15,407 nt of DNA from Kmv34 sp964524965 (GCA_964524965.1 CAZGDY010000031.1:1-15407), one strand, 5' to 3'. Counted from the stretch's first letter, positions 1 to 6,506 are shown. Notes: a model not told the origin generated them from the letters alone. Program-made: numbers and translations.

Positions 1-395
1 GTAGCATACTGGTACAGTTTATCAAAATAGTCAGAGGCGTAATAAAGATGTTCATGCCAATTAAATCCCAACCATTGAACGTTTGATTTGATTGATTCAA
101 TATATTCAACATCTTCTTTACTAGGATTGGTGTCATCAAAACGCAAGTGACAAACTCCCCCCTGATTCTCCAGAGCAATACCAAAATTAAGACAAATGGA
201 CTTAGCATGCCCAATGTGCAAATAACCGTTGGGTTCTGGTGGAAATCGGGTTACTACTCGACCCTTATTTTTGTTTTTCTTTAAATCTTCTCTGATAATA
301 TCTCGGATAAAATCAAAAGAGGCGGAAGAGTTACTTAGCAGAACATTTTTGTTTTTCTTTTTGTTGTTGGATGGTGTGTTGTTTTGAGTTTTCAT
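1..395 (-). CDS. glnS: Glutaminyl-tRNA synthetase, N-terminal part (gene runs off the window)
   Basis: This is the first 131 codons of glutaminyl-tRNA synthetase, the cytoplasmic class I enzyme that joins glutamine to tRNA-Gln. The translated fragment contains FPPEPNGYLHIGH at residues 51-63, the class I HIGH motif in its GlnRS/GluRS form, followed by AKSICLNFG, RFDDTNP at about 85-91, and KEDVEYIESIK, all in the order seen in E. coli GlnS. GluRS lacks this FPPEPNGYLH wording, so GlnRS is preferred. The ATG at 395-393 follows GGAA about 10 bases upstream. The protein begins with an Asn/Lys-rich tail of about 20 residues before the conserved FDFIRDIIREDL helix, slightly longer than E. coli GlnS. 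It lies downstream of and on the same strand as the BsuPI-domain gene, with a 167-base spacer holding an inverted repeat. The C-terminal two thirds, including KMSKS, is outside the window. Confidence 0.95.
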   Translation of the reverse strand, partial: MKTQNNTPSNNKKKNKNVLLSNSSASFDFIRDIIREDLKKNKNKGRVVTRFPPEPNGYLHIGHAKSICLNFGIALENQGGVCHLRFDDTNPSKEDVEYIESIKSNVQWLGFNWHEHLYYASDYFDKLYQYA

Positions 396-454
396 AACTT
401 TTATTTCCTTTTTTAAGAAAAATTCTTTAGTATTTTTTCTTTCAAGTTTAGGTC

Positions 455-505
455 GGTAATATTTTGTTATTTTTTGAAAACTTATTCCTTTTCAATAATA
501 TTACC
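455..505 (-). repeat. Two nested inverted repeats upstream of glnS
   Basis: An outer 9-base inverted repeat, GGTAATATT at 455-463 and AATATTACC at 497-505, encloses an inner 7-base one, TTGAAAA at 474-480 and TTTTCAA at 489-495. RNA from either strand could fold into a bulged hairpin. It sits between the BsuPI-domain gene and glnS, both on the minus strand. In that direction no T-run follows the outer arm, so it does not look like a standard intrinsic terminator. A leader structure for glnS, an RNA-processing site or a weak terminator are all possible. Confidence 0.5.
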
Positions 506-562
506 AAAATTAGTTAAACTAAATAGATAACCAAAATCAGAAGTTTTTAATCAGTTGAGTTT

Positions 563-1066
563 CTAATTTTCTATTACTCTTATAGTAAAACTTGCTGTTA
601 AAGGTTTATCATCAGCTGTTATTTTCCCAATCAGATTATAATAACCAGCTTCAATTTTTTTGCTAAATTTTTCCTGGTAGATAATTATTTTTTTAGGCTC
701 TAAAATTACTTCACCCAACACCTGAGCAAAAAATTTATCCTCAGACCATTGCCAGAATTTTTCCTCTCCCTTTAAAATGAAAAAATCAAATCTTTGACTG
801 CTGCGGAAAAGAAAGGATACTTGTTGAGTGTCGTAGTTGAAAGCTTTAAGCGTTATAATAATCGCCTCGCCCACACTATAGGTGTTTTTGTCAGTAGATA
901 AAGAAACGCCAAACCCTTCAAAGTTTGAAGAAATCTCTTCTGATTCAGAGTTCGAACTGGACATTGAATAACCTTCTTTAGTTTCCCAAAGAAAACCCAA
1001 AGGAAATGAAATTAAAGTGAATACCAGGACTAAAGCTAAAACCAAGGGTAACGCACTGTATCTCAT
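563..1066 (-). CDS. Membrane-anchored BsuPI-domain protein
   Basis: A 167-residue protein whose C-terminal two thirds resembles the BsuPI family, named for the Bacillus intracellular proteinase inhibitor; most members have no proven inhibitor activity. The core is visible as FRSSQRFDFFIL (about 87-98), FWQWSEDKFFAQVL (104-117), then EVILEPKKIIIYQEKF and GYYNLIGKI, matching the family pattern of an F-S-S-Q-x-Y/F-D strand, W-x-W-S, and a closing G-x-Y strand. Residues 5-26 form one hydrophobic segment that would act as an uncleaved anchor or signal peptide; no lipobox cysteine is visible. The start at 1066 is chosen because GGAG lies just upstream and a TTGACT promoter lies at 1110-1138. A 24-codon longer reading to 1138 exists, but its start would fall on the -35 element. 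The Ser/Glu-rich stretch at 34-47 looks like a linker. It probably precedes glnS in the same transcript. Confidence 0.75.
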   Translation of the reverse strand: MRYSALPLVLALVLVFTLISFPLGFLWETKEGYSMSSSNSESEEISSNFEGFGVSLSTDKNTYSVGEAIIITLKAFNYDTQQVSFLFRSSQRFDFFILKGEEKFWQWSEDKFFAQVLGEVILEPKKIIIYQEKFSKKIEAGYYNLIGKITADDKPLTASFTIRVIEN

Positions 1067-1109
1067 TAAATTCTCCTTAATCTTTTTTAATAATATTGGA
1101 GATAGTAAT

Positions 1110-1138
1110 AATAGAGCAAAAAAAATAGCAGAAGTCAA
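1110..1138 (-). promoter_or_regulatory. Candidate promoter for the BsuPI-domain gene
   Basis: Read on the minus strand there is TTGACT (1138-1133), a 17-base spacer and TCTATT (1115-1110). The -35 matches sigma-70 at 5 of 6 positions and the -10 at 4 of 6. Transcription would start near 1103, upstream of the ATG at 1066, which supports the shorter start of the gene. Confidence 0.4.
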
Positions 1139-1152
1139 GAGTTTAAACTATT

Positions 1153-1181
1153 TTGTGTTTTTCTATAATTTTATATATAAT
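1153..1181 (+). promoter_or_regulatory. Candidate promoter for the LhgO-like gene
   Basis: TTGTGT (1153-1158), a 17-base spacer and a perfect TATAAT (1176-1181). A second TATAAT lies at 1164-1169 without a good -35. The -35 is weak (3 of 6), but the position, about 70 bases before the start codon and divergent from the BsuPI-domain promoter, is sensible. Confidence 0.35.
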
Positions 1182-1246
1182 ATTTATCAGATCAAAGAAT
1201 TTAAAAAAAAGAATTTCAGAATCATTTTAAGGGAGTTTTTTATTTT

Positions 1247-2365
1247 ATGGTTGATGTTAATATAACTATAATTGGTGCAGGAGTTGTAGGTTTGGCGATT
1301 GCCAAGGAACTTTCCCAGAAATACGATAATATTGTTGTGGTGGAAAGGCATAACAGTTTTGGACAGGAAACCAGCAGTAGAAATAGTGAAGTTATTCACT
1401 CTGGTATGCACTATCCATCAGGTTCTTTAAAAGCTAAATTGTGTATTGAAGGCCGGAGAATGCTTTATGATATTTGTAAAAATAATAACATTGGCTGCGA
1501 AAAAATAGGCAAACTTTTGGTGGCTACAAACCAAGAAGAAATCAACCTATTAAAAGCTTTAAAACAACAAGGTGAGGAAAACGGCGTTAAAGGTCTTTTA
1601 TTTTATGAACCAGCTGATATTAAGAAAATAGAGCCTTCTGTAAATGCCAAATTAGCTATGTATTCCCCTAATTCAGGAATAATAGACTCTCATGGCTTAA
1701 TGAAGTATTTTATTAGTGCAGCAGAATCCAAGGGTGTTCTTATTGTATATAATTCAGAAGTTATTGATATAAAAAAAGAAACCTTTGGATTCCAGTTCAA
1801 AGTAATAAATTCAGATGGAACAACAGAGAAGTTTACCACTAAAATTTTAATAAATTCGGCTGGTTTGTCCTCCGATAAAATAGCAGAAATAATTGGAATA
1901 GATATCGATAAGTTTGGTTATAGATTACGTCTTTGCAAAGGAGATTATTTTTCCTGGAATAAGAAAATTTTAAATCATTTAGTATATCCACTACCTGAGA
2001 AATTTTCCATTGGCATCCATGCCTGCCTGGATTTAAACCACGATATCAAATTCGGACCTAATGCTTATTTTGTAGATAAAATTGATTATGCAGTAGAAAC
2101 AAAAAAAGAAATTTTTTATAATGCTATTAAGAAATATCTTCCTAGCATAAATTTAGATGATCTCTCACCAGCTATGTCTGGCATAAGGCCAAAATTACAA
2201 ACGCAAGATGAAGACTTCAGAGATTTTATAATTTGCCATGAATCTGAAAAAGATTTAACTGGTTTAATAAACCTTATTGGAATAGAATCCCCGGGTCTCA
2301 CTGTTTCTCCTGCCTTAGCTAAATATGTTCTAAAGATAACCGATGATATTTACAATAATTTGTAA
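1247..2365 (+). CDS. lhgO: L-2-hydroxyglutarate oxidase/dehydrogenase-like FAD protein
   Basis: A 372-residue flavoenzyme of the DAO family that best matches LhgO/L2HGDH, which oxidises L-2-hydroxyglutarate to 2-oxoglutarate and passes electrons to quinone or oxygen. The N-terminus has the dinucleotide fold, IIGAGVVGLAIAKEL at about 8-22, with the ribose-binding acidic residue in VVVVERHN. The LhgO-typical block NSEVIHSGMHYPSGSLKAKLC (46-66) corresponds to NSGVIHAGVYYTPGSLKAQFC in E. coli LhgO. Further matches are GKLLVAT, GIIDSHGL, CKGDYF, LVYPLP and FGPNAYF, ending with a second nucleotide-binding stretch, GIESPGLTVSPALAKYV. The length is slightly shorter than E. coli LhgO (about 420). The ATG at 1247 follows AAGGGAG about 11 bases upstream. 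Glycerol-3-phosphate dehydrogenase-like activity is possible because the families are related, but the HSGMHYP and CKGDYF blocks favour LhgO. The MFS transporter gene downstream has its own promoter. Confidence 0.8.
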   Translation: MVDVNITIIGAGVVGLAIAKELSQKYDNIVVVERHNSFGQETSSRNSEVIHSGMHYPSGSLKAKLCIEGRRMLYDICKNNNIGCEKIGKLLVATNQEEINLLKALKQQGEENGVKGLLFYEPADIKKIEPSVNAKLAMYSPNSGIIDSHGLMKYFISAAESKGVLIVYNSEVIDIKKETFGFQFKVINSDGTTEKFTTKILINSAGLSSDKIAEIIGIDIDKFGYRLRLCKGDYFSWNKKILNHLVYPLPEKFSIGIHACLDLNHDIKFGPNAYFVDKIDYAVETKKEIFYNAIKKYLPSINLDDLSPAMSGIRPKLQTQDEDFRDFIICHESEKDLTGLINLIGIESPGLTVSPALAKYVLKITDDIYNNL

Positions 2366-2405
2366 AACACTTAAAAATCTCAGGAGTTTAAGCACCAGTG
2401 TGTTT
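2365..2405 (+). terminator. Possible weak hairpin after the LhgO-like gene
   Basis: Just after the stop codon, AAACAC (2365-2370) pairs with GTGTTT (2400-2405), and CTTAAA (2370-2375) with TTTAAG (2387-2392). Together they could form an interrupted stem. No T-run follows, so termination is uncertain. Confidence 0.25.
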
Positions 2406-2500
2406 AGCTTTCCCTAATTAAAATTTATTTAATTTAAACTAAATTAGCTTTCTTTTTTTGATTAGAGAGACTGAATGATGCGAAAATTAAAGTTATCACT

Positions 2501-2529
2501 TTGACAAATTGCTCCAATTTAGTTAAAAT
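2501..2529 (+). promoter_or_regulatory. Strong sigma-70-type promoter for the MFS gene
   Basis: TTGACA (2501-2506), exactly 17 bases of spacer, then TAAAAT (2524-2529): a perfect -35 and a 5-of-6 -10. Transcription would start near 2536, about 40 bases before the MFS start codon. This makes the transporter independent of the upstream gene. Confidence 0.65.
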
Positions 2530-2572
2530 CTACAGATATACAAATTCTAAAAGTCATTAAAAAAGGTATCTT

Positions 2573-3769
2573 TTGCGTATGTCACACCATTCTGGTTCAG
2601 ATAAGCGGGTATTAAGTATCGCCTCTTTCCTATCAATGCTCATCACAGGTTTGGCAATAACCTCATTAGCTCCTTTACTGGTTCCCATTTCAGATTTTTT
2701 TCACCTGGAAACAGCTCAAGCAGTATTTCCTGTATTATTTAATTCATTAGGATTTTTTTCAGCAAGTATCATAGTTTCTTTTGTCTGGCGTATTCATAGA
2801 GCTCGCTCACTATTAACATTTTCTTCTTTATTTCTTTTGATGAGTTTAGTTGGGATTATCTTCCTTCATACCAACATAGAAATTATTTTAGTTCTGCTAT
2901 TTTTTATCGGACTGAGCTGCGGGCTATTAAATCCCAGCATAAGTTCTCTTTTTTCTGAAATATCGGGGTCTAACAGAGTAAAATACCTCAATTTATCAAT
3001 GGTGTTTTTTGGGATAGGAGCTTTTATCGGACCATTACTGGTGGGTGTTATCCTTAATTATAATCTGCCCTGGTATATGATATACGTTTTCTTGGCAATT
3101 ATTACGCTCCCTTTTCCTCTAGTTTTTTGGCGAAAAGGATTATACAAAAATGCTTTATTTTCCAGAAAAAAAGAGAAATCTTTTATCCGCCACAGTAAGA
3201 ATCCGGGAACTTCACCTCTTTTCTGGTCCATTACGTTAACTCGGTTAATTCTGATGGGGATGCAAATTTCTTTTTCTTCCTGGATACCGCTCTTTTTGAC
3301 AAGCGTACGGGGTTTTTCTCCTGCCCTGGCAAGTTATAGTATTGCTATTTTTTGGCTAAGCATGATTGGGGGAAGACTTTTTTACATTCGTTTCTTCCAT
3401 AACTCGGAGCTATCTCGTTCTCTAATTATAGGAGCATTTGGAGCAACATTATTTGCTACTTTAAGCTTTTTAATGGTCAATTGGACTTTAATATTGCTAT
3501 TTATAGCTTGTTCGGGATTAATTCTTTCCTTTATGTCTCCCGGAATACTTGCCTTGGGGGGAAATATATTTCCTAATAGTATTGGATTTGTAACTGGCGT
3601 TCTGATGGCCGTGACCGGTATGGGTGGTATCTTATTTCCCTGGTTGGTTGGAATCACTTCTCAAAAAGCAAGCATTGCTACTGGTGTTTTTCTGATCCCG
3701 GTTTTCAGTTTGGGAGTAACAGGCATTTTAATCCACTTTCGCTATTACTTAACCAATAAGGGTAGTTAG
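2573..3769 (+). CDS. MFS transporter, substrate unknown
   Basis: A 398-residue integral membrane protein of the major facilitator superfamily. Alternating hydrophobic segments suggest 12 membrane helices in two halves, split by a charged cytoplasmic loop at about 187-212 (RKGLYKN...SRKKEKSFIRHSK). The loop after helix 2, VWRIHRARSLL, sits where MFS motif A normally is but has lost the usual G-x-x-x-D. Glycine- and proline-rich helices typical of the family are visible, such as GLSCGLLNPSISSLFSEI and FFGIGAFIGPLLVGVIL in the N-terminal half and VLMAVTGMGGILFPWLVG near the C-terminus. The start is probably TTG at 2573, six bases after AAAAAGGT; ATG at 2579 is the alternative and would be 12 bases away. 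Proximity to the LhgO-like gene suggests an organic acid or sugar-type substrate, but nothing in the sequence fixes it. Confidence 0.85.
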   Translation: MRMSHHSGSDKRVLSIASFLSMLITGLAITSLAPLLVPISDFFHLETAQAVFPVLFNSLGFFSASIIVSFVWRIHRARSLLTFSSLFLLMSLVGIIFLHTNIEIILVLLFFIGLSCGLLNPSISSLFSEISGSNRVKYLNLSMVFFGIGAFIGPLLVGVILNYNLPWYMIYVFLAIITLPFPLVFWRKGLYKNALFSRKKEKSFIRHSKNPGTSPLFWSITLTRLILMGMQISFSSWIPLFLTSVRGFSPALASYSIAIFWLSMIGGRLFYIRFFHNSELSRSLIIGAFGATLFATLSFLMVNWTLILLFIACSGLILSFMSPGILALGGNIFPNSIGFVTGVLMAVTGMGGILFPWLVGITSQKASIATGVFLIPVFSLGVTGILIHFRYYLTNKGS

Positions 3770-3930
3770 AATAGTGATCATATCGTATTTAGCAGTAAAA
3801 AAAGGTTTAACTTATTTATTTTATATCTCAAGATGTTCTGAAAAAGAACGTTAATTGAAATTTTTCTAAGAGATTGACTTTTTATAGGATGCAAAGCTAA
3901 GCGTGAAAGAAACTTATTTTTAAAAAATTT

Positions 3931-3959
3931 TTGACAAAATAACCAGCATCTTTTACAAT
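3931..3959 (+). promoter_or_regulatory. Near-consensus sigma-70-type promoter
   Basis: TTGACA (3931-3936), a 17-base spacer and TACAAT (3954-3959). The -35 is perfect and the -10 matches at 5 of 6. Transcription would start near 3966, leaving an unusually long leader of about 140 bases before the small gene at 4109. Confidence 0.7.
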
Positions 3960-3969
3960 AATAAAAGAT
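3948..3969. promoter_or_regulatory. Putative operator palindrome over the -10
   Basis: ATCTTTTA (3948-3955) and TAAAAGAT (3962-3969) form a perfect 8-base inverted repeat with a 6-base spacer. It covers the -10 hexamer and the expected start point, the usual place for a repressor site. No regulator gene adjoins it, so the binding protein is unknown. Confidence 0.45.
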
Positions 3970-3986
3970 ACTTTCCTTTGGCCGAG

Positions 3987-4096
3987 CCTCTTTGAAAACT
4001 AAGTTAAGAGAAAAAGATTCAAGGAACTTTCTTGTCTATCTGGGAGTTAAGAGCGACAGGTCTAAGAGTATTAATAAAGATTAAAAACTAAAGAGG
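3987..4096 (+). promoter_or_regulatory. Possible ribosome-site switch in the leader
   Basis: CCTCTTT (3987-3993) is complementary to AAAGAGG (4090-4096), which contains the only plausible Shine-Dalgarno site of the gene at 4109. Part of the same element, CTCTT (3988-3992), can instead pair with the nearer AAGAG (4006-4010). The two pairings exclude each other, as in translational attenuators. This is inferred from complementarity only; no folding energy was computed. Confidence 0.3.
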
Positions 4097-4108
4097 TAGA
4101 TAAAAATA

Positions 4109-4387
4109 ATGATAGCAGAAAAAAATGATTTAGAAACACCAAGGCAGTTTATAAAATACTCTGTGGATTTTATTGAAGTGGGGCTGGAAACTTCCAATTA
4201 TAAAATTTTAGGAAAAGTTCCTCTCTATAAAAATAAGAGGTTTTCCGATTCCCTTAATGATGAAAAGGTCTTTATCGTTCTTAGAGATGCCCGGGTTTTT
4301 TCCCTTAAAGATAATAAGCTTTTTTACGAAAAAGAATACTTAATGGTTAATAAGAACTGCATTTTATTGAGCTGGGAAGAAAGATAA
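4109..4387 (+). CDS. Small conserved-looking protein of unknown function
   Basis: A 92-residue soluble protein with no signal peptide or membrane segment. It looks all-beta: short alternating hydrophobic strands such as IKYSVDFIEVGLET, YKILGKVPLY, KVFIVLRDARVFS and YLMVNKNCILLSWEE. The block K-x-R-F-S-D-S-L-N (about 42-50), then D-A-R-V-F-S, then V-N-K-N-C-I resembles small bacterial hypothetical proteins with an R-L-S-D-x-L-N motif (DUF6812-like, from memory and not verified). Codon use resembles the neighbours. The ATG at 4109 follows AGAGG about 12 bases upstream, a rather long spacing. It has its own strong promoter and long leader and is followed by 332 bases before the flavoprotein gene. 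I cannot assign a function. Confidence 0.65.
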   Translation: MIAEKNDLETPRQFIKYSVDFIEVGLETSNYKILGKVPLYKNKRFSDSLNDEKVFIVLRDARVFSLKDNKLFYEKEYLMVNKNCILLSWEER

Positions 4388-4719
4388 ATATTCAGCTAAA
4401 AAAAGATTTCCATCATTTATTTCTACATTTATTCCTGAATAACCCTCAATAAGACGGTTCTAACGGTATGAGTATTTTGTATTATTTTTTTTACTGATAC
4501 CCTTCATTTATAAAGCTTTAAAATAGTACTGAGAATTCTTCAGTGACTGATTTTTAATTTAATTAAAAAGCTTTTACATTTTTTTTTAGATTTGTAAAAA
4601 GCTTGCTAAAACATTTCAGATACCCCACAGCAATTACCGGAAGGTTTTTAAAAATCAAAGCTAAATTTAACCAATAATTTAATAAGTTTTTTCTAAGCTT
4701 AAAAACCAAGGAGACAACT
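4388..4719 (+). other. Intergenic region with two inverted repeats
   Basis: A 332-base gene-free stretch. AAGCTTTTAC (4568-4577) and GTAAAAAGCTT (4594-4604) make a 10-pair stem with one bulged base and a 16-base loop. GGTTTTTAA (4643-4651) and TTAAAAACC (4699-4707) make a perfect 9-base inverted repeat ending directly before the Shine-Dalgarno site AAGGAGA (4708-4714) of the next gene. An imperfect CTGA/TTCAG palindrome around GAATTC lies near 4540. I find no convincing promoter here. Confidence 0.5.
4643..4707 (+). repeat. Perfect inverted repeat abutting a ribosome-binding site
   Basis: GGTTTTTAA and TTAAAAACC, 9 bases each, separated by 47 bases. The right arm touches the AAGGAGA ribosome site of the flavoprotein gene, so a stem here would place that site at a helix edge and could influence translation. 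Only complementarity supports this. Confidence 0.4.
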
Positions 4720-6003
4720 ATGCCTAAAAAATACCAATTTCTTATTATCGGCTCGGGCGCAGGTGGTGCTACCTTAGCAAGGGAATTAAGCAAACAAGAT
4801 AAACAGGTGTTAGTGGTAGAAAAAGGAGTGTATGAAAAAAAAGTTGGAACTTTAAAGGATTCTTTCCGATATTTCGAAGGTTCAAGACTGCTGCATATTC
4901 CGAAAAAATCAAAGGAAGGAGTAATCATTTGGAGAACCTTGATGGCTGGAGGCTCTACTGTTGTCTCTTGTGGTAATGGAGTTCGCTGTTTAGAAAAAGA
5001 ATTAGCTGATTTAGGAATTAGCTTAGAAGAGGAATTTAGGGAAGCTGAAGCGGAGATGAACATCGCCCCTATTGATAAAAAACTTCTATCAGAAGGATCA
5101 AAAAGAATTATGCAGGCATCTAATGAACTGGGTTATAAAATGGAATTAATGCCTAAGTTTATTGATTATAAAAAATGTAGCAAATGTGGGCAATGTGCTC
5201 TGGGTTGTGCCAGGGGTGCTAAGTGGACAGCTCTTGATTACCTGAAAGAAGCAAAACAAAATAAAGTAGAAATTTTATATGATACTGATATTGAGAAGGT
5301 TATAATTAAAGATGGAAAGGTAAAAGGCGTCAAAGGAAAAGGACCACAAGGTGAGGTTGAAATTTATTCGGATAAGGTGATTGTTGCTGCTGGGGGATTA
5401 GGTACTCCGGTAATCCTAGAACAGTCCGGAATTGAAAATTCAGGTTCAGGGCTTTTCATTGATATGCTCGTAAACACCTACGGATTAGCAGATGGTTTTA
5501 ACCAAATTGATGAGCCTTCAATGGCACTTGTTGATCATGAGTTTTACGAGGATAAAGGATTTATTCTTTCTCCCTTTATTATGTCTCCTAAAAAAATAAG
5601 GCTTATAGAAATGGGAATACGTGGTTTTTTTCTCGCAAATTCCCGATTGGTTGGTATTATGACTAAGACCAGAGATGATGCAACTGGCCAAATTTATTCC
5701 GATGGAACAATCTCTAAACCAGTAACCGAAAATGACTGGAAAAGACTAAAAGAAGGCTCCTCTATTGCCAAAAAAATACTAATTAAGGCTGGTGCAGCTG
5801 AAAAATCCATTTTAGTTTCTAAACCTCAAGGTGCTCATCCCGGCGGAACCTGTGCCATTGGTAAAATTGTGGATAAGAACTTGCAAACTGAGATAGAGAA
5901 TCTTTTTGTCTGTGATGCCAGTGTTTTGCCAATAGCACCAGGTATGCCACCAATTCTAACAATTGTTGCCTTAGCTAAAAAACTGGCAAAAACATTACTA
6001 TAA
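4720..6003 (+). CDS. GMC-like FAD oxidoreductase with a four-cysteine Fe-S motif
   Basis: A 427-residue flavoprotein built like glucose-methanol-choline (GMC) oxidoreductases. It has an N-terminal FAD fold, LIIGSGAGGATLARELS (8-24) with VVEKG, and the GMC signature region WRTLMAGGSTVVSCGNGVRC (71-90). VIVAAGGLGTPVIL (220-233) follows, and the C-terminal GMC block has GAHPGGTCAIG (371-381), then LFVCDASVLP and PPILTIVALAKKLA. H373 corresponds to the family's active-site histidine region. Between the FAD and substrate parts lies C153-x2-C-x2-C-x3-C163, a ferredoxin-like arrangement that could bind a [4Fe-4S] cluster; classical GMC enzymes lack it. It probably oxidises an alcohol or sugar hydroxyl and passes electrons on through the cluster rather than to oxygen. 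At 427 residues it is shorter than classical GMC enzymes (about 500-600). The ATG follows AAGGAGA by 5 bases. Confidence 0.8.
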   Translation: MPKKYQFLIIGSGAGGATLARELSKQDKQVLVVEKGVYEKKVGTLKDSFRYFEGSRLLHIPKKSKEGVIIWRTLMAGGSTVVSCGNGVRCLEKELADLGISLEEEFREAEAEMNIAPIDKKLLSEGSKRIMQASNELGYKMELMPKFIDYKKCSKCGQCALGCARGAKWTALDYLKEAKQNKVEILYDTDIEKVIIKDGKVKGVKGKGPQGEVEIYSDKVIVAAGGLGTPVILEQSGIENSGSGLFIDMLVNTYGLADGFNQIDEPSMALVDHEFYEDKGFILSPFIMSPKKIRLIEMGIRGFFLANSRLVGIMTKTRDDATGQIYSDGTISKPVTENDWKRLKEGSSIAKKILIKAGAAEKSILVSKPQGAHPGGTCAIGKIVDKNLQTEIENLFVCDASVLPIAPGMPPILTIVALAKKLAKTLL

Positions 6004-6076
6004 TAGGAGTCTCCTCAAAATTTTGGATAAAAACTCTTGCCAGTCTCACTAATCTTATATCTATTTTTTCGGCTAC

Positions 6077-6472
6077 TTACTGTTTAACGCTTGCTGTAAC
6101 AACAACCCATCTTAGCGGTATGTCCCCTATATTTCTAAAATCATGAGCACTTCCTCTTTTTATAAGACAAGCATCGCCGCTTGTTACCCTAATCACTTTT
6201 CCATCTATTTTCATTTCCCCCTCCCCTTCTACTATGAAATATATCTCTTCAGTATCCTCATGGGGATGCAACCCAATATAAGCTTTTGGCATAAGGGTGC
6301 TCTCATGCAGAAATTTCATACAGGACTCAAAATCTCCAGGATTAGCGGGTAATTCTGGAATAGTTGAATCACCACCCAGAAGCTGGCGACAGGTACCTGT
6401 CCCCTTTCCTCCATGGGGATTTTCTATACTCACTAACTCAACATCTTTTCTTCCTCTTTTTATTAATGGCAT
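6077..6472 (-). CDS. Small single-domain cupin
   Basis: A 131-residue cupin_2-type protein. Cupin motif 1 is seen as GLHPHEDTEEIYFIVEGEG (67-85), giving H69, H71 and E75 or E76 as metal ligands. Motif 2 is GDACLIKRGSAHDFRN (99-114), with H110 as the fourth ligand; the usual proline in this motif is a lysine. About 65 residues precede the barrel, ending in a region with two cysteines (C28, C51). Single-domain cupins of this sort act as sugar isomerases/epimerases, small dioxygenases or ligand sensors, and the sequence does not decide between them. GGAGG lies 6 bases before the ATG at 6472. It is the second gene of an operon, 34 bases after the Gfo/Idh dehydrogenase, which suggests a shared sugar or polyol substrate. 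A perfect AGGAG-T-CTCCT palindrome at 6005-6015 lies beyond its stop, between convergent genes. Confidence 0.85.
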   Translation of the reverse strand: MPLIKRGRKDVELVSIENPHGGKGTGTCRQLLGGDSTIPELPANPGDFESCMKFLHESTLMPKAYIGLHPHEDTEEIYFIVEGEGEMKIDGKVIRVTSGDACLIKRGSAHDFRNIGDIPLRWVVVTASVKQ

Positions 6473-6506
6473 ATTTTGCCTCCTTTTGTATGTCTAGGTA
6501 ATTATT

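Larger units (their letters stand above)
3770..4108 (+). other. Intergenic region with promoter, palindrome and long leader
   Basis: A 339-base gene-free stretch. The first 160 bases show only a small GTTCT/AGAAC hairpin at 3835-3849 and no clear MFS terminator. Then come a strong promoter at 3931-3959 and about 140 bases of leader before the start codon at 4109. The leader contains GGC-CGA-GCC (3980-3988), a CTTGTC (4031-4036)/GACAGG (4055-4060) stem, and three copies of a TTAAGAG-like word (4004-4010, 4047-4053, 4062-4068). I do not recognise a known riboswitch class. Confidence 0.6.

Noticed and set aside
396..562. T-box riboswitch ahead of glnS
   Set aside because: The conserved antiterminator word (AGGGTGGNACCGCG-like) is absent and no terminator with a T-run precedes the start.
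1067..1138. Longer start for the BsuPI-domain gene at 1138
   Set aside because: No ribosome site there, it falls on the probable -35 element, and a clear GGAG precedes the start at 1066.
3835..3849. GTTCT/AGAAC hairpin as terminator of the MFS gene
   Set aside because: Only 5 pairs, A/T-rich, and no T-run follows on the plus strand.
4563..5063. 166-residue minus-strand open frame over the start of the GMC-like gene
   Set aside because: Antisense shadow: the plus-strand frame has clear FAD motifs and a ribosome site, while the minus frame has no family features.
6005..6025. AGGAG-T-CTCCT and CAAAATTTTG palindromes as a bidirectional terminator
   Set aside because: The possible stems are only 4-5 pairs with almost no loop and no T-run; probably chance.
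6143..6497. Two plus-strand open frames across the cupin gene
   Set aside because: Opposite-strand shadows of a gene with intact cupin motifs and a perfect GGAGG ribosome site.
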